A stretch of DNA of 64,000 nt. Origin: Sporosarcina sp. FSL K6-1508 (lineage in GTDB: Bacteria; Bacillota; Bacilli; Bacillales_A; Planococcaceae). Positions 42,027 through 50,745 of this stretch are shown piece by piece (positions within the stretch are counted from its first letter, which is position 1; each line of letters begins with the position of its first letter). The notes beneath the pieces were generated by a model that worked only from the letters and a program-made list of their open reading frames with translations, was not told the DNA's origin and searched no databases. A program made the translations under genes and the position numbers. The stretch covers positions 372,001 through 436,000 of the forward strand of contig NZ_JBBOXF010000001.1 in assembly GCF_038007465.1 (NCBI RefSeq). The letters run 5' to 3'.

Positions 42027-43046
42027 ATGCAGCATGCAGAGAGAGAAATTACCGGACCCGTTGCGTTATGTAACGACAAAGGGTTATTAAATCCGGAAGC
42101 AATCGGTTTCGCACGTCAGCCTTTCATCCAGAGTAATTTGAAGAACCATTTCATGCGTAAGAAGAAGTGGAATTATTGGTGTGTGTACGGGGAAGATTTA
42201 CTGTTTTCCGCGACGATTAGCCATCTCGATTATGCAGCTGTCTGCTTTGTCTATATTCTGGATTACGAAACGCAACGTTTTTATGAAAAACAAATAACAA
42301 TTCCAATCGGACGAAATGTGAAGATGCCTGAGAATGTACTGGATAGCGTCAAGTTCGTGAATGATAATCTGACCGTTCAAATCATACATATCCAAGGTGA
42401 AACACATCTGTCCGTAACAATTCAAGACTTTGATAATGAAGTTCTTCATGCAGATTTCAATATTGCTCATCCTATCGACGATGAATCGTTGAATGTCGTT
42501 ATACCTAAAAGTCGGGATATTTTTCAATTCACCGCAAAGCATCATTCATTGCCGACATCAGGATTTGTTAAAATCGGTGACAAACGCTACGATTTTAACC
42601 CAGAATACAGTTTTGCTGTTCTCGATTACGGCAGAGGCGTCTGGCCTCGCAAAGCAGAATGGAACTGGGCAATGGCCTCACAACGTCTCGGCGGTCGCCG
42701 TATTGGGCTTAACTTCGGCGGTAAATGGACGGACGGGACGGGCATGACTGAAAACGCAGTGTTTGTTGATGGAGCAATGACCAAAGTTCACGAAGATGTC
42801 CTATTCACCTATGACAAAATGAACTTTATGACGCCCTGGAAAATCCGTACAAAGTTTACTGATACCGTCGACATGACCTTTACACCATTTTTTGAACGAG
42901 TTTCTTTGACCAATGTCCGGCTCGTACGCACTGAAGTCCATCAAGTGGTTGGCTATTTTGAGGGGACCGTACGCTTACAGGACGGTTCCATGCTACAAAT
43001 CCGTAACATGCTCGGGTGCTCCGAAGAACACATTGCCAAATGGTAA
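42027..43046 (+). CDS. DUF2804 family protein
   Basis: The 339-residue protein matches DUF2804: an N-terminal EREITGPVALCNDKGLLNPEAIGFARQP and the central Trp/Gly-rich DYGRGVWPRKAEWNWAMASQRLGGRRIGLNFGGKWTDGTG are hallmarks. It is beta-rich and has no signal peptide or membrane helix. AGGAGGAACG lies before the ATG. Function is unknown; lipocalin/AttH-like folds have been suggested for relatives. It lies directly upstream of, and divergent from, tRNA-Ala. Confidence 0.82.
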   Translation: MQHAEREITGPVALCNDKGLLNPEAIGFARQPFIQSNLKNHFMRKKKWNYWCVYGEDLLFSATISHLDYAAVCFVYILDYETQRFYEKQITIPIGRNVKMPENVLDSVKFVNDNLTVQIIHIQGETHLSVTIQDFDNEVLHADFNIAHPIDDESLNVVIPKSRDIFQFTAKHHSLPTSGFVKIGDKRYDFNPEYSFAVLDYGRGVWPRKAEWNWAMASQRLGGRRIGLNFGGKWTDGTGMTENAVFVDGAMTKVHEDVLFTYDKMNFMTPWKIRTKFTDTVDMTFTPFFERVSLTNVRLVRTEVHQVVGYFEGTVRLQDGSMLQIRNMLGCSEEHIAKW

Positions 43047-43088
43047 AATCCGATAGTATCCTTTGCACTTTATATTTCCTTCTTACTG

Positions 43089-43112
43089 ACCGGCTAAAAT
43101 GCCGGTTTTTTT
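43089..43112 (+). terminator. Terminator of the DUF2804 gene
   Basis: Stem ACCGGC/GCCGGT (43089-43094 / 43101-43106) with seven T. Confidence 0.75.
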
Positions 43113-43197
43113 AAATTGAATTGAGACTTTTGTTTAGAAAGTTTGTTTTTAGGCAAATTAATAAGTATGAGTACAAATAGGAAAGGCAGTGATTTTT

Positions 43198-43668
43198 ATG
43201 AAAAGCTTAAATGTTTTAGGTGTGGCCTTAATTTCGGGTGCATTGCTGTTAGGTGCGTGTGGAAACCTCGGGAAAAATGCGGATAAGCCGAATCGAGAAG
43301 AGGCAGATGTTACTCTTGAACGTGAGAAGGAAGGCGGTTCCATCGAAACGGGTGATGGATTCGGCTTTAATACATTCGATCTTGAAATCGACGTCGACGG
43401 AAAAGATGCAATTGACGTTGATTATAATGTCGAGAAAAAAGCGGAAGCGGAGTATGAAAATAAATTAATGAATATAAAAGTGAAAGATAATGAAGCGATG
43501 GATGAGCTTAATTTGCTCTTTTTAGACATTCGTATTACGAAAGACACGCCTGAAAAAGAAGTGATTGATAAAATCCTCCAGTGGTATGGCTTAGATTCAT
43601 ACTCAAAATTCGATCTTGAAGTCGAATTTGACGATGGAACAACACTTGATATTGAAAATGTAAAATAA
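43198..43668 (+). CDS. YusW-like lipoprotein
   Basis: The 156-residue product starts MKSLNVLGVALISGALLLGAC, a lipoprotein signal with lipobox LGAC (lipidated C21). An acidic linker and a C-terminal domain resembling the YusW family follow (FNTFDLEIDVDGKDAIDVDYNVEKK, EVIDKILQWYGLDSYSKFDLEVEFDDGT). It should be anchored on the outer face of the membrane. AAAGGCAG precedes the ATG. Function unknown; strongly acidic, so metal binding is conceivable. Confidence 0.78.
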   Translation: MKSLNVLGVALISGALLLGACGNLGKNADKPNREEADVTLEREKEGGSIETGDGFGFNTFDLEIDVDGKDAIDVDYNVEKKAEAEYENKLMNIKVKDNEAMDELNLLFLDIRITKDTPEKEVIDKILQWYGLDSYSKFDLEVEFDDGTTLDIENVK

Positions 43669-43757
43669 AATAGGATAACTCTAAACTTGAAAGTGAAAAG
43701 TGTTCGATGTTGCTAACAGGACAAAAATCGAGTTTTAAAAAACTTATTATTCTATAG

Positions 43758-43797
43758 AAAGAGGCTACAAGGACAAGTATCCTTGTAGCCTCTTTCT
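43758..43797. terminator. Terminator after the lipoprotein gene
   Basis: A perfect 16-bp stem (43758-43773 / 43780-43795) with short T tracts. Confidence 0.82.
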
Positions 43798-43800
43798 GTT

Positions 43801-44058
43801 TAGACAAACCGCTTCTGCTTTTCTTTATGTCTAGCTACAGGCGCCAGCCCCTCGGGGTCGCAAGTCATTTTGCTGTGGGGGCTAAACGGCGCCTTCCACT
43901 TTTCTTTATGTCTAGCTACAGCGGCCAAACGCTTGGGTCATAAGTCGTTCCGGCTAGGAAGGATTGAAATGCATCCTTCCCGGGCAAAGTACGCCACTTC
44001 GCCGGTACGTCTTATGCCTGTCGCGTCTGTGCAGGCCGCTTCCGCTTTTCTATACTTT
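43801..44058. repeat. Two forward copies of the dispersed repeat
   Basis: CTTTATGTCTAGCTACAG occurs at about 43823 and 43903. The first copy is short (about 80 bp); the second (to 44055) has an extra segment and contains CTTGGGTCATAAGTCG, ACTTCGCCGGTACGTC and CTTATGCCTGTCGCGTC. It ends at the stop codon of the ABC gene at 44050. Confidence 0.85.
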
Positions 44059-45879
44059 CGATTCTAGTAGCATGTTATAAAATACGCCTTGCTGTTCAAT
44101 CAATTCTTCTTGGTTTCCGGATTCAATCAGTTTCCCTTGTTCCATGACATAGACAGTATTTGCTTTCCGTACTGTGTTCAATCTATGTGCAATGACGAAA
44201 CTGGTTCTGCCCTCCATAAGGCGATCAAGGGCTTCTTGGATTTCCAGTTCTGTCACAGTGTCAATGCTGCTTGTTGCTTCATCGAGTAATAAAAGGACCG
44301 GGTCTGCAACGAGTGCTCTCGCGATTGACAACAACTGCTTCTGACCTTGAGAAATCTCACCGCCATCCGCTGTCAATACAGTGTCATAGCCATTTTCCAA
44401 CCGACTAATGAAACTGTGCGCATTGGCCTGTTTTGCCGCTTTGATGACCTCTTCATCTGTTGCATCAAGTTTTCCATAACGGATATTTTCAAGTACTGTC
44501 GCTTCAAAAAGAAATGGGTCTTGCAAGACGAATGCAGTCTGACTGCGAAGCGTTTTTCGCGGCAATTTGCTAATCGGAATGCCATCGATGTAGATTTCTC
44601 CTTTATCGACTTCATAGAACCTGGCAAGCAACTGCATAATGGTTGTTTTCCCTGCGCCTGTTGCCCCGACAAATGCAGCCGTTTCCCCTGCCTTTACATG
44701 GAATGATAAATCATTAATGGTATAGCCGTCTGTTTCGACTGCATAGCCAAAGGAAACGTTGCGGAATTCTACGTCCCCTTGTAGGGCCATATCCGCATAT
44801 TCTGTCGCTTCATCCTTCTCAACCGGTTCATCCATGATTTTGAAGACCCGCTCCGCTCCCGCGATTGCCGATAGGACCGTGTTGAATTGGTTCGCGAGAT
44901 CATTAAGCGGACGTGTAAACTGGCGTGCGAACTCCGAAAAAATAACGATTGTTCCGACCGTTACAATTCCGTCTCCTTTTAGTGCTAGCAATCCCCCCAC
45001 GCCTGCAACGACCGCAAAACTCGCGTTGTTCAACATATTCATCACTTTTGGTATAAAACCTGAATAAGTCAATGCCCAGAAACCGGTGCGGCGAAGGCGG
45101 CCACTTTTCTCTGCAAACTCTTCCATTACACGTTCTTCCTGAGAAAATGCTTTGACAATACGCTGACCGGAAATCGTCTCTTCGATCATTCCGTTCAATT
45201 CACCTACCGCCTGCTGTTGTTCTTTAAACAACAGGCCTGTACGACGTGTAATCCACCGAATCGCGACGAACATCACTGGCACAATAATCATCGTCAGCAA
45301 TGTCAGCAGCGGGCTTAAGTAAAGCATGACCGCAAATGTTCCTGTCAGCGTCAAAATGCTTGAAAACACTTGAATGAAAGATGAATTCAGTGTTTGGCTG
45401 ACGTTTTCTATATCATTTGTGATGCGGCTCATCAGTTCTCCGTGCTGCCGTTTATCGAAAAATGTGACCGGTAACTTTTGAAGATGCGCAAACAGGCTCG
45501 TCCGTAATCGGAAGACAGTTTGCTGGGCAATGCCGACCATCCAATAGTTCTGGAAATACATCGCAAGTGATAAGCCGATGTAAATCGCGATCAGTAACCC
45601 GATATTGCCACCTACCCCCGCGAACTCCATTGGAATAATATAATGGTCAATAATTTTACCAATCATCAACGGTCCTAGCAGCGCTAAGACTGAACTGACG
45701 AAAACAAGCGCAAGGACAGCAATGAGCAGACCCCGTTGTTCATCGACAAGTTTCCAGATGCGAAAGAGAACCGATTTCCAGTTACTCGCGCGTTCTTTTT
45801 TCTTTTTTCCTTTGCCTTGAATATCCTCTTTGGATAGAATCGGCTCGTAGCCGAACGGTTTACGAATTGCGCGTAACAT
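44050..45879 (-). CDS. yfiC: ABC exporter half, ATPase-permease (YfiC-like)
   Basis: The 609-residue protein has six membrane helices (about 40-310) and an NBD. Walker A GATGAGKTT, signature ISQGQKQLLSIARAL (Q for the second G of LSGGQ) and Walker B LLLLDEATSSID with catalytic Glu are present. The start at 45879 follows GAGGAGGTGG by 6 nt and overlaps the end of the upstream exporter gene by 20 nt. With that partner it should form a heterodimeric type IV exporter like the YfiB/YfiC pair of B. subtilis. The substrate is unknown. Confidence 0.88.
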   Translation of the reverse strand: MLRAIRKPFGYEPILSKEDIQGKGKKKKERASNWKSVLFRIWKLVDEQRGLLIAVLALVFVSSVLALLGPLMIGKIIDHYIIPMEFAGVGGNIGLLIAIYIGLSLAMYFQNYWMVGIAQQTVFRLRTSLFAHLQKLPVTFFDKRQHGELMSRITNDIENVSQTLNSSFIQVFSSILTLTGTFAVMLYLSPLLTLLTMIIVPVMFVAIRWITRRTGLLFKEQQQAVGELNGMIEETISGQRIVKAFSQEERVMEEFAEKSGRLRRTGFWALTYSGFIPKVMNMLNNASFAVVAGVGGLLALKGDGIVTVGTIVIFSEFARQFTRPLNDLANQFNTVLSAIAGAERVFKIMDEPVEKDEATEYADMALQGDVEFRNVSFGYAVETDGYTINDLSFHVKAGETAAFVGATGAGKTTIMQLLARFYEVDKGEIYIDGIPISKLPRKTLRSQTAFVLQDPFLFEATVLENIRYGKLDATDEEVIKAAKQANAHSFISRLENGYDTVLTADGGEISQGQKQLLSIARALVADPVLLLLDEATSSIDTVTELEIQEALDRLMEGRTSFVIAHRLNTVRKANTVYVMEQGKLIESGNQEELIEQQGVFYNMLLESKV

Positions 45880-47602
45880 CGGCTGCCACCTCCTCATCGG
45901 ATTGAGATTCCGCGATTTTCCGGTACAATGCGGACTGCTCCATCAAGTCCTCATGCGTTCCGTAGCCTACAACTTGCCCTTCATCCAAAAGAAGGATCTT
46001 GTCAGCTCCTTGTGCGGTCCGGATCTTCTGCGTGACAACAAGCATTGTCGCTACTTCTCCTTCAAGCGCATCCCATAATGCCGTTTCTGTTTTCACGTCC
46101 AACGCACTAGTACTGTCGTCAAGAATAAGAATGGACGGTTTCCGGACGAGCGCCCTTGCGATGGATAGACGCTGTTTCTGTCCGCCAGATAAGTTCACAC
46201 CTTTTTGCCCGACCCGGGTACCATATTTCAGCGGGAACAAGTCAATGGATTCGTGGATTTGCGCTTTTTTAGCCGCCTCCTCCAGTTCGTCGACATGCGC
46301 CTCCGTATCACCCCATGATAAGTTGTCCAAAATCGACCCTGTGAATAAAATCGATTGCTGTGGAACGAATCCGATTGTATCTCTCAAATCTTTCAGCGGC
46401 CAATCTTCCACTTCTGTTCCGCTGACATAGATTCCCCCTTGTGTTTTTTCAAAGATACGTGGAATTAAATTAAGCAATGTAGATTTTCCGGATCCCGTTG
46501 CCCCCATAATGGCGAGCTTTTCCCCCGGTGAAACATGGAATGACACGTTATCCAAGATCGGTTCTTGCTTACCCGGATACATGAACGATACGTTCTCGAA
46601 GCGCAAATCACCTTCATTGTGCAATAGTCCTGTGCTTTCTGAACTATGAATTTCCAAGTCTTCATTCGCAAGTAACACTTCTTCCATCCGTTCAGAAGAT
46701 GCTTTTGCACGTGAAAATGCCACAATGATAAATGAGAACATAGAGAATGCCCCCGTCATGCGCATTGCGTAATTGACGATTGCAACTAGTTCCCCCACTT
46801 GTGCGCCTCCATCGCGTACTTCAATCGCTCCGAACCATAACACCGCCATTAGACTGGCATTCATGACAAATAGAAGGATTGGTAAAATGAGCTCCATCGT
46901 CCGCATTGCTTTGACAGTATCTTTTCTTAACAGGTCGGATACTTTTGAAAAGCGACTGGCTTCATACGCACCGCGTAAAAATGCTTTTATAAGTCGTACA
47001 GCCTGTAAATTTTCCTGAATGACCCGGTTTACACGGTCAAGCCTTCTCTGGACTCCGGAAAAATAATTGACCCCTTTTTTTGCCATGAAATAGAGGAAAA
47101 TCAGCAGAAATGGTGCTCCTACTACGAGGAATAATGCTAGTTTTACATTGACGAAAAAGGCCATAATTAAACTTCCGATCACGAGCAATGGCGCACGCAT
47201 CATAATTCGCAGCCCCATAAACAGGACGTTTTGAGCCATTGTGACATCACTTGTCAAGCGTGTAATGAGGCCCGCAGTTGGGAACCTAAGGAACGTCGCC
47301 ATGGAAAAAGCCTGTACTTGGCGAAAAAGTGCCTGTCGCAAATCAAATCCAAAACTTTGTGCGGCATGTGCAGCAAAGAAAGAATTGATGGCCCCCGAAA
47401 AGAAAGCAACAAACGCCAATGCCATCATGACGCTTCCCCATGTCCAAATTACTGTCTCATTGCCCGCCATAATGCCATCATCGATAATTTTTGCGATGAG
47501 CATAGGCTGAATCAGCTCTACTGATAATTCCAATAACATAAGAAACAAAGCGATTACGATTGGCCACTTGTATGGCAATGCATAAGAAAAAACTGTCTTC
47601 AT
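45860..47602 (-). CDS. yfiB: ABC exporter half, ATPase-permease (YfiB-like)
   Basis: The 580-residue partner has six membrane helices and an NBD with Walker A GATGSGKST, perfect signature LSGGQKQRLSIARAL, but Walker B LILDDSTSALD, where Asp replaces the catalytic Glu. Heterodimeric exporters such as TM287/288 and BmrCD carry one such weakened site, so the pair here is asymmetric. The ATG at 47602 lies 7-8 nt after GGGGGT. It is the first gene of the pair, translationally coupled to yfiC. Confidence 0.88.
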   Translation of the reverse strand: MKTVFSYALPYKWPIVIALFLMLLELSVELIQPMLIAKIIDDGIMAGNETVIWTWGSVMMALAFVAFFSGAINSFFAAHAAQSFGFDLRQALFRQVQAFSMATFLRFPTAGLITRLTSDVTMAQNVLFMGLRIMMRAPLLVIGSLIMAFFVNVKLALFLVVGAPFLLIFLYFMAKKGVNYFSGVQRRLDRVNRVIQENLQAVRLIKAFLRGAYEASRFSKVSDLLRKDTVKAMRTMELILPILLFVMNASLMAVLWFGAIEVRDGGAQVGELVAIVNYAMRMTGAFSMFSFIIVAFSRAKASSERMEEVLLANEDLEIHSSESTGLLHNEGDLRFENVSFMYPGKQEPILDNVSFHVSPGEKLAIMGATGSGKSTLLNLIPRIFEKTQGGIYVSGTEVEDWPLKDLRDTIGFVPQQSILFTGSILDNLSWGDTEAHVDELEEAAKKAQIHESIDLFPLKYGTRVGQKGVNLSGGQKQRLSIARALVRKPSILILDDSTSALDVKTETALWDALEGEVATMLVVTQKIRTAQGADKILLLDEGQVVGYGTHEDLMEQSALYRKIAESQSDEEVAADVTRNS

Positions 47603-47787
47603 CTTTTTGACCCCCAAAAACTCTTTCGTTTTACGAATTACTTCTCGATAGAACTTATTATGCCATAGCTGTAGAGCTGTGTATAGCCAATTCGACTGAA
47701 TTGTAGGATATCTTAAAATCGTTTGATGATGCCTGAAGTCCTACTTCGGGATACGCTCACAAAAAGTACCAAAAACCTTTTTAACAG

Positions 47788-47837
47788 TTGTATTTCATTT
47801 TCCATTCACGTATAGTACATTACAACAGTAATGTACT
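47788..47837 (+). promoter_or_regulatory. Promoter and palindromic operator of the ytr-like operon
   Basis: A sigma-A-like pair, TTGTAT (47788-47793) and TATAGT (47811-47816), is separated by 17 nt. A perfect 10-bp palindrome with a 4-nt spacer, AGTACATTAC-AACA-GTAATGTACT (47814-47837), overlaps the -10 and start region. It is ideally placed for autorepression by the GntR regulator encoded just downstream, as YtrA does in B. subtilis. Confidence 0.78.
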
Positions 47838-47858
47838 ATATAGTGGGAGGTGACGTGA

Positions 47859-48236
47859 GTGCTTAACATGGACGGTTCGAAACCAATTTACGTCCAAATT
47901 GCGGAATGGATTGAAACGGAAATAATCGATGGTACTCTTTCGCCCGATGAAAAAGTCTATTCCCAATACCAACTTGCAGAACTCTTCAATATAAATCCCG
48001 CCACAGCCGGCAAAGGGCTTACGTTATTGCTCGAAGCGGAAGTTGTCTACAAGCGGCGCGGTCTGGGGATGTTTGTCATTCCTGATGCCCGCAGTAAACT
48101 GCTCGCCAAACGAAAAGAAGAAACACTGCGGCGACTAATTGAAGAACTGCTCAATGAGGCTACGCTTCTTGGTGTCGATGATACACATCTGCTATCGATG
48201 ATAGAAGCGGAGCGTAAGCGAAAAAAGGGGGAATAA
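47859..48236 (+). CDS. GntR-family regulator, YtrA subfamily
   Basis: The 125-residue protein has the GntR winged-helix domain (about 8-75: SKPIYVQIAEWIETEIIDGTL, then YQLAELFNINPATAGKGLTLLLEAEVVYKRRGLGMFV) and the short C-terminal helices typical of the YtrA subfamily (no ligand domain). The GTG at 47859 lies 5 nt after GGGAGGTGA. It heads an operon with an ABC transporter 2 nt downstream, and probably represses it through the palindrome at 47814-47837. Confidence 0.9.
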   Translation: MLNMDGSKPIYVQIAEWIETEIIDGTLSPDEKVYSQYQLAELFNINPATAGKGLTLLLEAEVVYKRRGLGMFVIPDARSKLLAKRKEETLRRLIEELLNEATLLGVDDTHLLSMIEAERKRKKGE

Positions 48237-48238
48237 AC

Positions 48239-49147
48239 ATGACGGTAATTGAATTTAACGATGTGACGAAGACATATGGCAAACGTACGGTGTTAGACAA
48301 AATGAATTTCAGTATCCGTCAAGGTGTTCTTACGGGAATCATCGGGCGAAACGGTGTCGGCAAATCTACACTGATGAAAATCGTTGCAGGACATATCCAA
48401 TCCTCATCCGGTGATGTCCATGTCTTTTCAGACAACCCCTTCAACAGTTTAAAAGTATCTGCAAATTCTATTCTTGTTGACGATACAATGAGTTTTTCTG
48501 ACAAACTGACACTGAAGGATACTCTAAAAGAAGCGGATCGTTTTTATCCGAATTGGGATGCGCCACTCGCACAGCGGCTGTTCGATTATTTCAGCTTCCA
48601 CTCTAACGCCCGGCATAACGACCTTTCTAAAGGTAAAAAAAGCACGTTCAATGCCATTATCGGTCTTGCTTCTCATTGTCCGTTAACGATTTTTGACGAA
48701 CCGACAACCGGGATGGATACCGTTGTGCGCAAAGACTTTTATCGTGCGTTACTGAAAGATTACATCGCTCATCCACGGACAATTTTAGTATCTAGCCACC
48801 ATCTTGAGGAAATTGAAGACTTGCTTGAAGATATTCTTTTAATTCATAACAAAAATGTACTTTTTCACGGCTCCATCACAGAGTTACAGGAAATGTTTGT
48901 CAGTTTAATTGGTAAAAACGATAAAATGCTTGTTCAGGTTGCGGAAAGAGAGACTTTCGGCAGCCAAATGAATGGTTCTTTCAGAGAGATACTTGTTAAA
49001 AATACCTTCACTCCCGATGAAATAAAACGTCTAAACGGAGAGGGCATCAAAATAACCCCTGTCTCTGCAAACGATGCTTATGTTGCACTGACAATCGGCA
49101 AAAAAGGAGGAATCGATCATGTATTTAACGGAACCCCGGCTGACTGA
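48239..49147 (+). CDS. ABC transporter ATP-binding protein (YtrB-like)
   Basis: The 302-residue ATPase has Walker A GRNGVGKSTLM, Walker B LTIFDEPTTGMD and the switch His (VSSHHLEE). The signature is degenerate (LSKGKKSTFN instead of LSGGQ), as is usual in YtrB/EcsA-like exporter subunits. The gene overlaps the next one by 29 nt, where AAAAAGGAGG inside it serves the permease start. It belongs to the GntR-controlled operon 47859-50551, possibly envelope-stress induced as the ytr operon is. Confidence 0.87.
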   Translation: MTVIEFNDVTKTYGKRTVLDKMNFSIRQGVLTGIIGRNGVGKSTLMKIVAGHIQSSSGDVHVFSDNPFNSLKVSANSILVDDTMSFSDKLTLKDTLKEADRFYPNWDAPLAQRLFDYFSFHSNARHNDLSKGKKSTFNAIIGLASHCPLTIFDEPTTGMDTVVRKDFYRALLKDYIAHPRTILVSSHHLEEIEDLLEDILLIHNKNVLFHGSITELQEMFVSLIGKNDKMLVQVAERETFGSQMNGSFREILVKNTFTPDEIKRLNGEGIKITPVSANDAYVALTIGKKGGIDHVFNGTPAD

Positions 49148-49868
49148 TGTCGTTAAAAAGCAACTTTCCCATAAATTAAGTGCCTATTCGGGCGCCTTTA
49201 ACTCACTTCTCGTTATGCAACTAATTGCTATCCTTCTTGGCTTCTCAACCGGCGGAGGTGGCTCCAGTAACGGAGGTACATTGACTATAGACTATAGTTA
49301 TTCAACCGGAGATACGTCCCTTATTTTCACATTCCTTTGGGCATTGTCTACGGGAGCCCTAATCACAACTGCGGCCTACCGGAATGATGCATTTTCACTC
49401 GTGTCAAATCGGATCAGCCATAATATATCCAGCTTTCTTTTTTTGCTGTTCGCGTCTGCTATTGGCGGGGTTCTAGCAGCCCTTGCAGGATCCATTATTA
49501 AATTTACCTCTTTACTTCAAAATAATGCTTTGTTTCTTGAATCGTCAGGACTATTCAGCTCTCCAGCTGATTTCTTCGTAAGAATCCTAACGTCGGTTCT
49601 TTACACAATCCTTTTTGCGGCTCTAGGTTATATGGCGGGTTCATTCATCCAACGCAGCAAGCTTATCATTCCACTTTTAATTGCCGCACTCTTCGTTTTG
49701 CCTCAGCTTGGCTTAAATATCGGCGGCGTTGACCTAATTGCAAGGATTATCGCTTTCTTTGGCACTGAAACGTCATTACTGGTTTTCCTCGCAAAAGTAG
49801 TTGTGTCAATCTGCATATTCTTCGCAGTTTCCATCACGGTCACGAATAAAATGGAGGTGAGAAAATAA
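49119..49868 (+). CDS. ABC transporter permease of the ytr-like operon
   Basis: The 249-residue protein has about six hydrophobic helices, with the first at about 24-40 and a Gly/Ser-rich outside loop (STGGGGSSNGGTLTIDYSYSTGDT) before the second. It is the likely membrane partner of the preceding ATPase. GGAGG lies 8 nt before the ATG. The TAA overlaps the next ATG by one base (TAATG). No substrate can be deduced. Confidence 0.8.
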   Translation: MYLTEPRLTDVVKKQLSHKLSAYSGAFNSLLVMQLIAILLGFSTGGGGSSNGGTLTIDYSYSTGDTSLIFTFLWALSTGALITTAAYRNDAFSLVSNRISHNISSFLFLLFASAIGGVLAALAGSIIKFTSLLQNNALFLESSGLFSSPADFFVRILTSVLYTILFAALGYMAGSFIQRSKLIIPLLIAALFVLPQLGLNIGGVDLIARIIAFFGTETSLLVFLAKVVVSICIFFAVSITVTNKMEVRK

Positions 49869-50551
49869 TGCTTGGTCTCTTACTTTTCATTTCTATAGGT
49901 TTAATAATTCGATACTTCTGGCATTCAGCAAAAAAGTCTGCGCGTCGGATGAATAAAAAATGGACATATGTATTTCTCGCAACGTATGCAGCCATTTTAA
50001 TCATTGCAACAATTTCCTTAGAACTGATTGATACTGATGCTTTAAACGATCATCCGAAAGTGGAATCAAATGAGGTCAGCTATGTTCTCGATGCTCCTTT
50101 ACAAAAAGAAGACCTTGATTCAATCGACGCCGCCGAAATTCTCGATAAACGAACACATCCGGTAAGAGATACACTTCGAATGACTGCACAAGGCAACGAT
50201 ATCAATTCAACAATAATTGTAGAACGAAAAAATGAGAATGATGGAGTAATTGATGAAACAATTATCAAACCCCTTCTTGTAATAGGTGGTGTCGATTTCT
50301 CAGATCAACTTAACTACAAAATACCTGAATGGACAGCTGATTCGGTAACGTTCCTACAACCTCCCCTCACAGAAATAACATATTCTTTTTATCGTGAAGC
50401 CTATCTATTGAGTCAGTTTACACATGCATCCGAGCAAAGAAATCTTTCTTATAGTAAGTTAGACCGTCAAATTACTATCCATTTACTCGTCCCGAAAGAT
50501 TTAATCATCGCCGCGGACGACCAGCTGCACATCAACTATATAACTGAATAA
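49868..50551 (+). CDS. Membrane protein, last gene of the ytr-like operon
   Basis: The 227-residue protein has two N-terminal hydrophobic helices (about 2-16 and 34-52) and an acidic domain of about 170 residues predicted outside (SYVLDAPLQKEDLDSIDAAEILD.., ITIHLLVPKDLIIAADDQLH). It is translationally coupled to the permease. It may be an accessory subunit; no family is recognised. Confidence 0.72.
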   Translation: MLGLLLFISIGLIIRYFWHSAKKSARRMNKKWTYVFLATYAAILIIATISLELIDTDALNDHPKVESNEVSYVLDAPLQKEDLDSIDAAEILDKRTHPVRDTLRMTAQGNDINSTIIVERKNENDGVIDETIIKPLLVIGGVDFSDQLNYKIPEWTADSVTFLQPPLTEITYSFYREAYLLSQFTHASEQRNLSYSKLDRQITIHLLVPKDLIIAADDQLHINYITE

Positions 50552-50552
50552 G

Positions 50553-50694
50553 AAAAGCGCAAGGCGCCCGCTAGACGCGACGGGCATAAGTCAATCCAGC
50601 GACGTGGCGTTCTTTGCCACATAGCTGGATTGCTTATGACCCGAGCGGCTGGCGCCTGGAGCTAGACACTGTTCCAAGTCAAAAAACTTATACT
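50553..50694. repeat. Dispersed repeat, hairpin-forming reverse copy
   Basis: This copy shows the fold best: CATAAGTCAATCCAGC (50589-50604) pairs with GCTGGATTGCTTATG, an inner GTGGC/GCCAC stem lies between, and GGCGCC boxes flank the outside. Its tail GGAGCTAGACACTGTTCCAAGT.. is shared with 29122-29162. Confidence 0.88.
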
Positions 50695-50704
50695 TTCTTT
50701 TAAC

Positions 50705-50741
50705 AAAAGGACCGGCACCCAATGGGAACCGGTCCTTCCGC
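50705..50741 (-). terminator. Terminator of the EamA gene
   Basis: A 9-bp stem AAGGACCGG/CCGGTCCTT (50707-50715 / 50729-50737) with inner CCC/GGG; the minus-strand tail is TTTTGTT. Confidence 0.8.
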
Positions 50742-50745
50742 TTTT

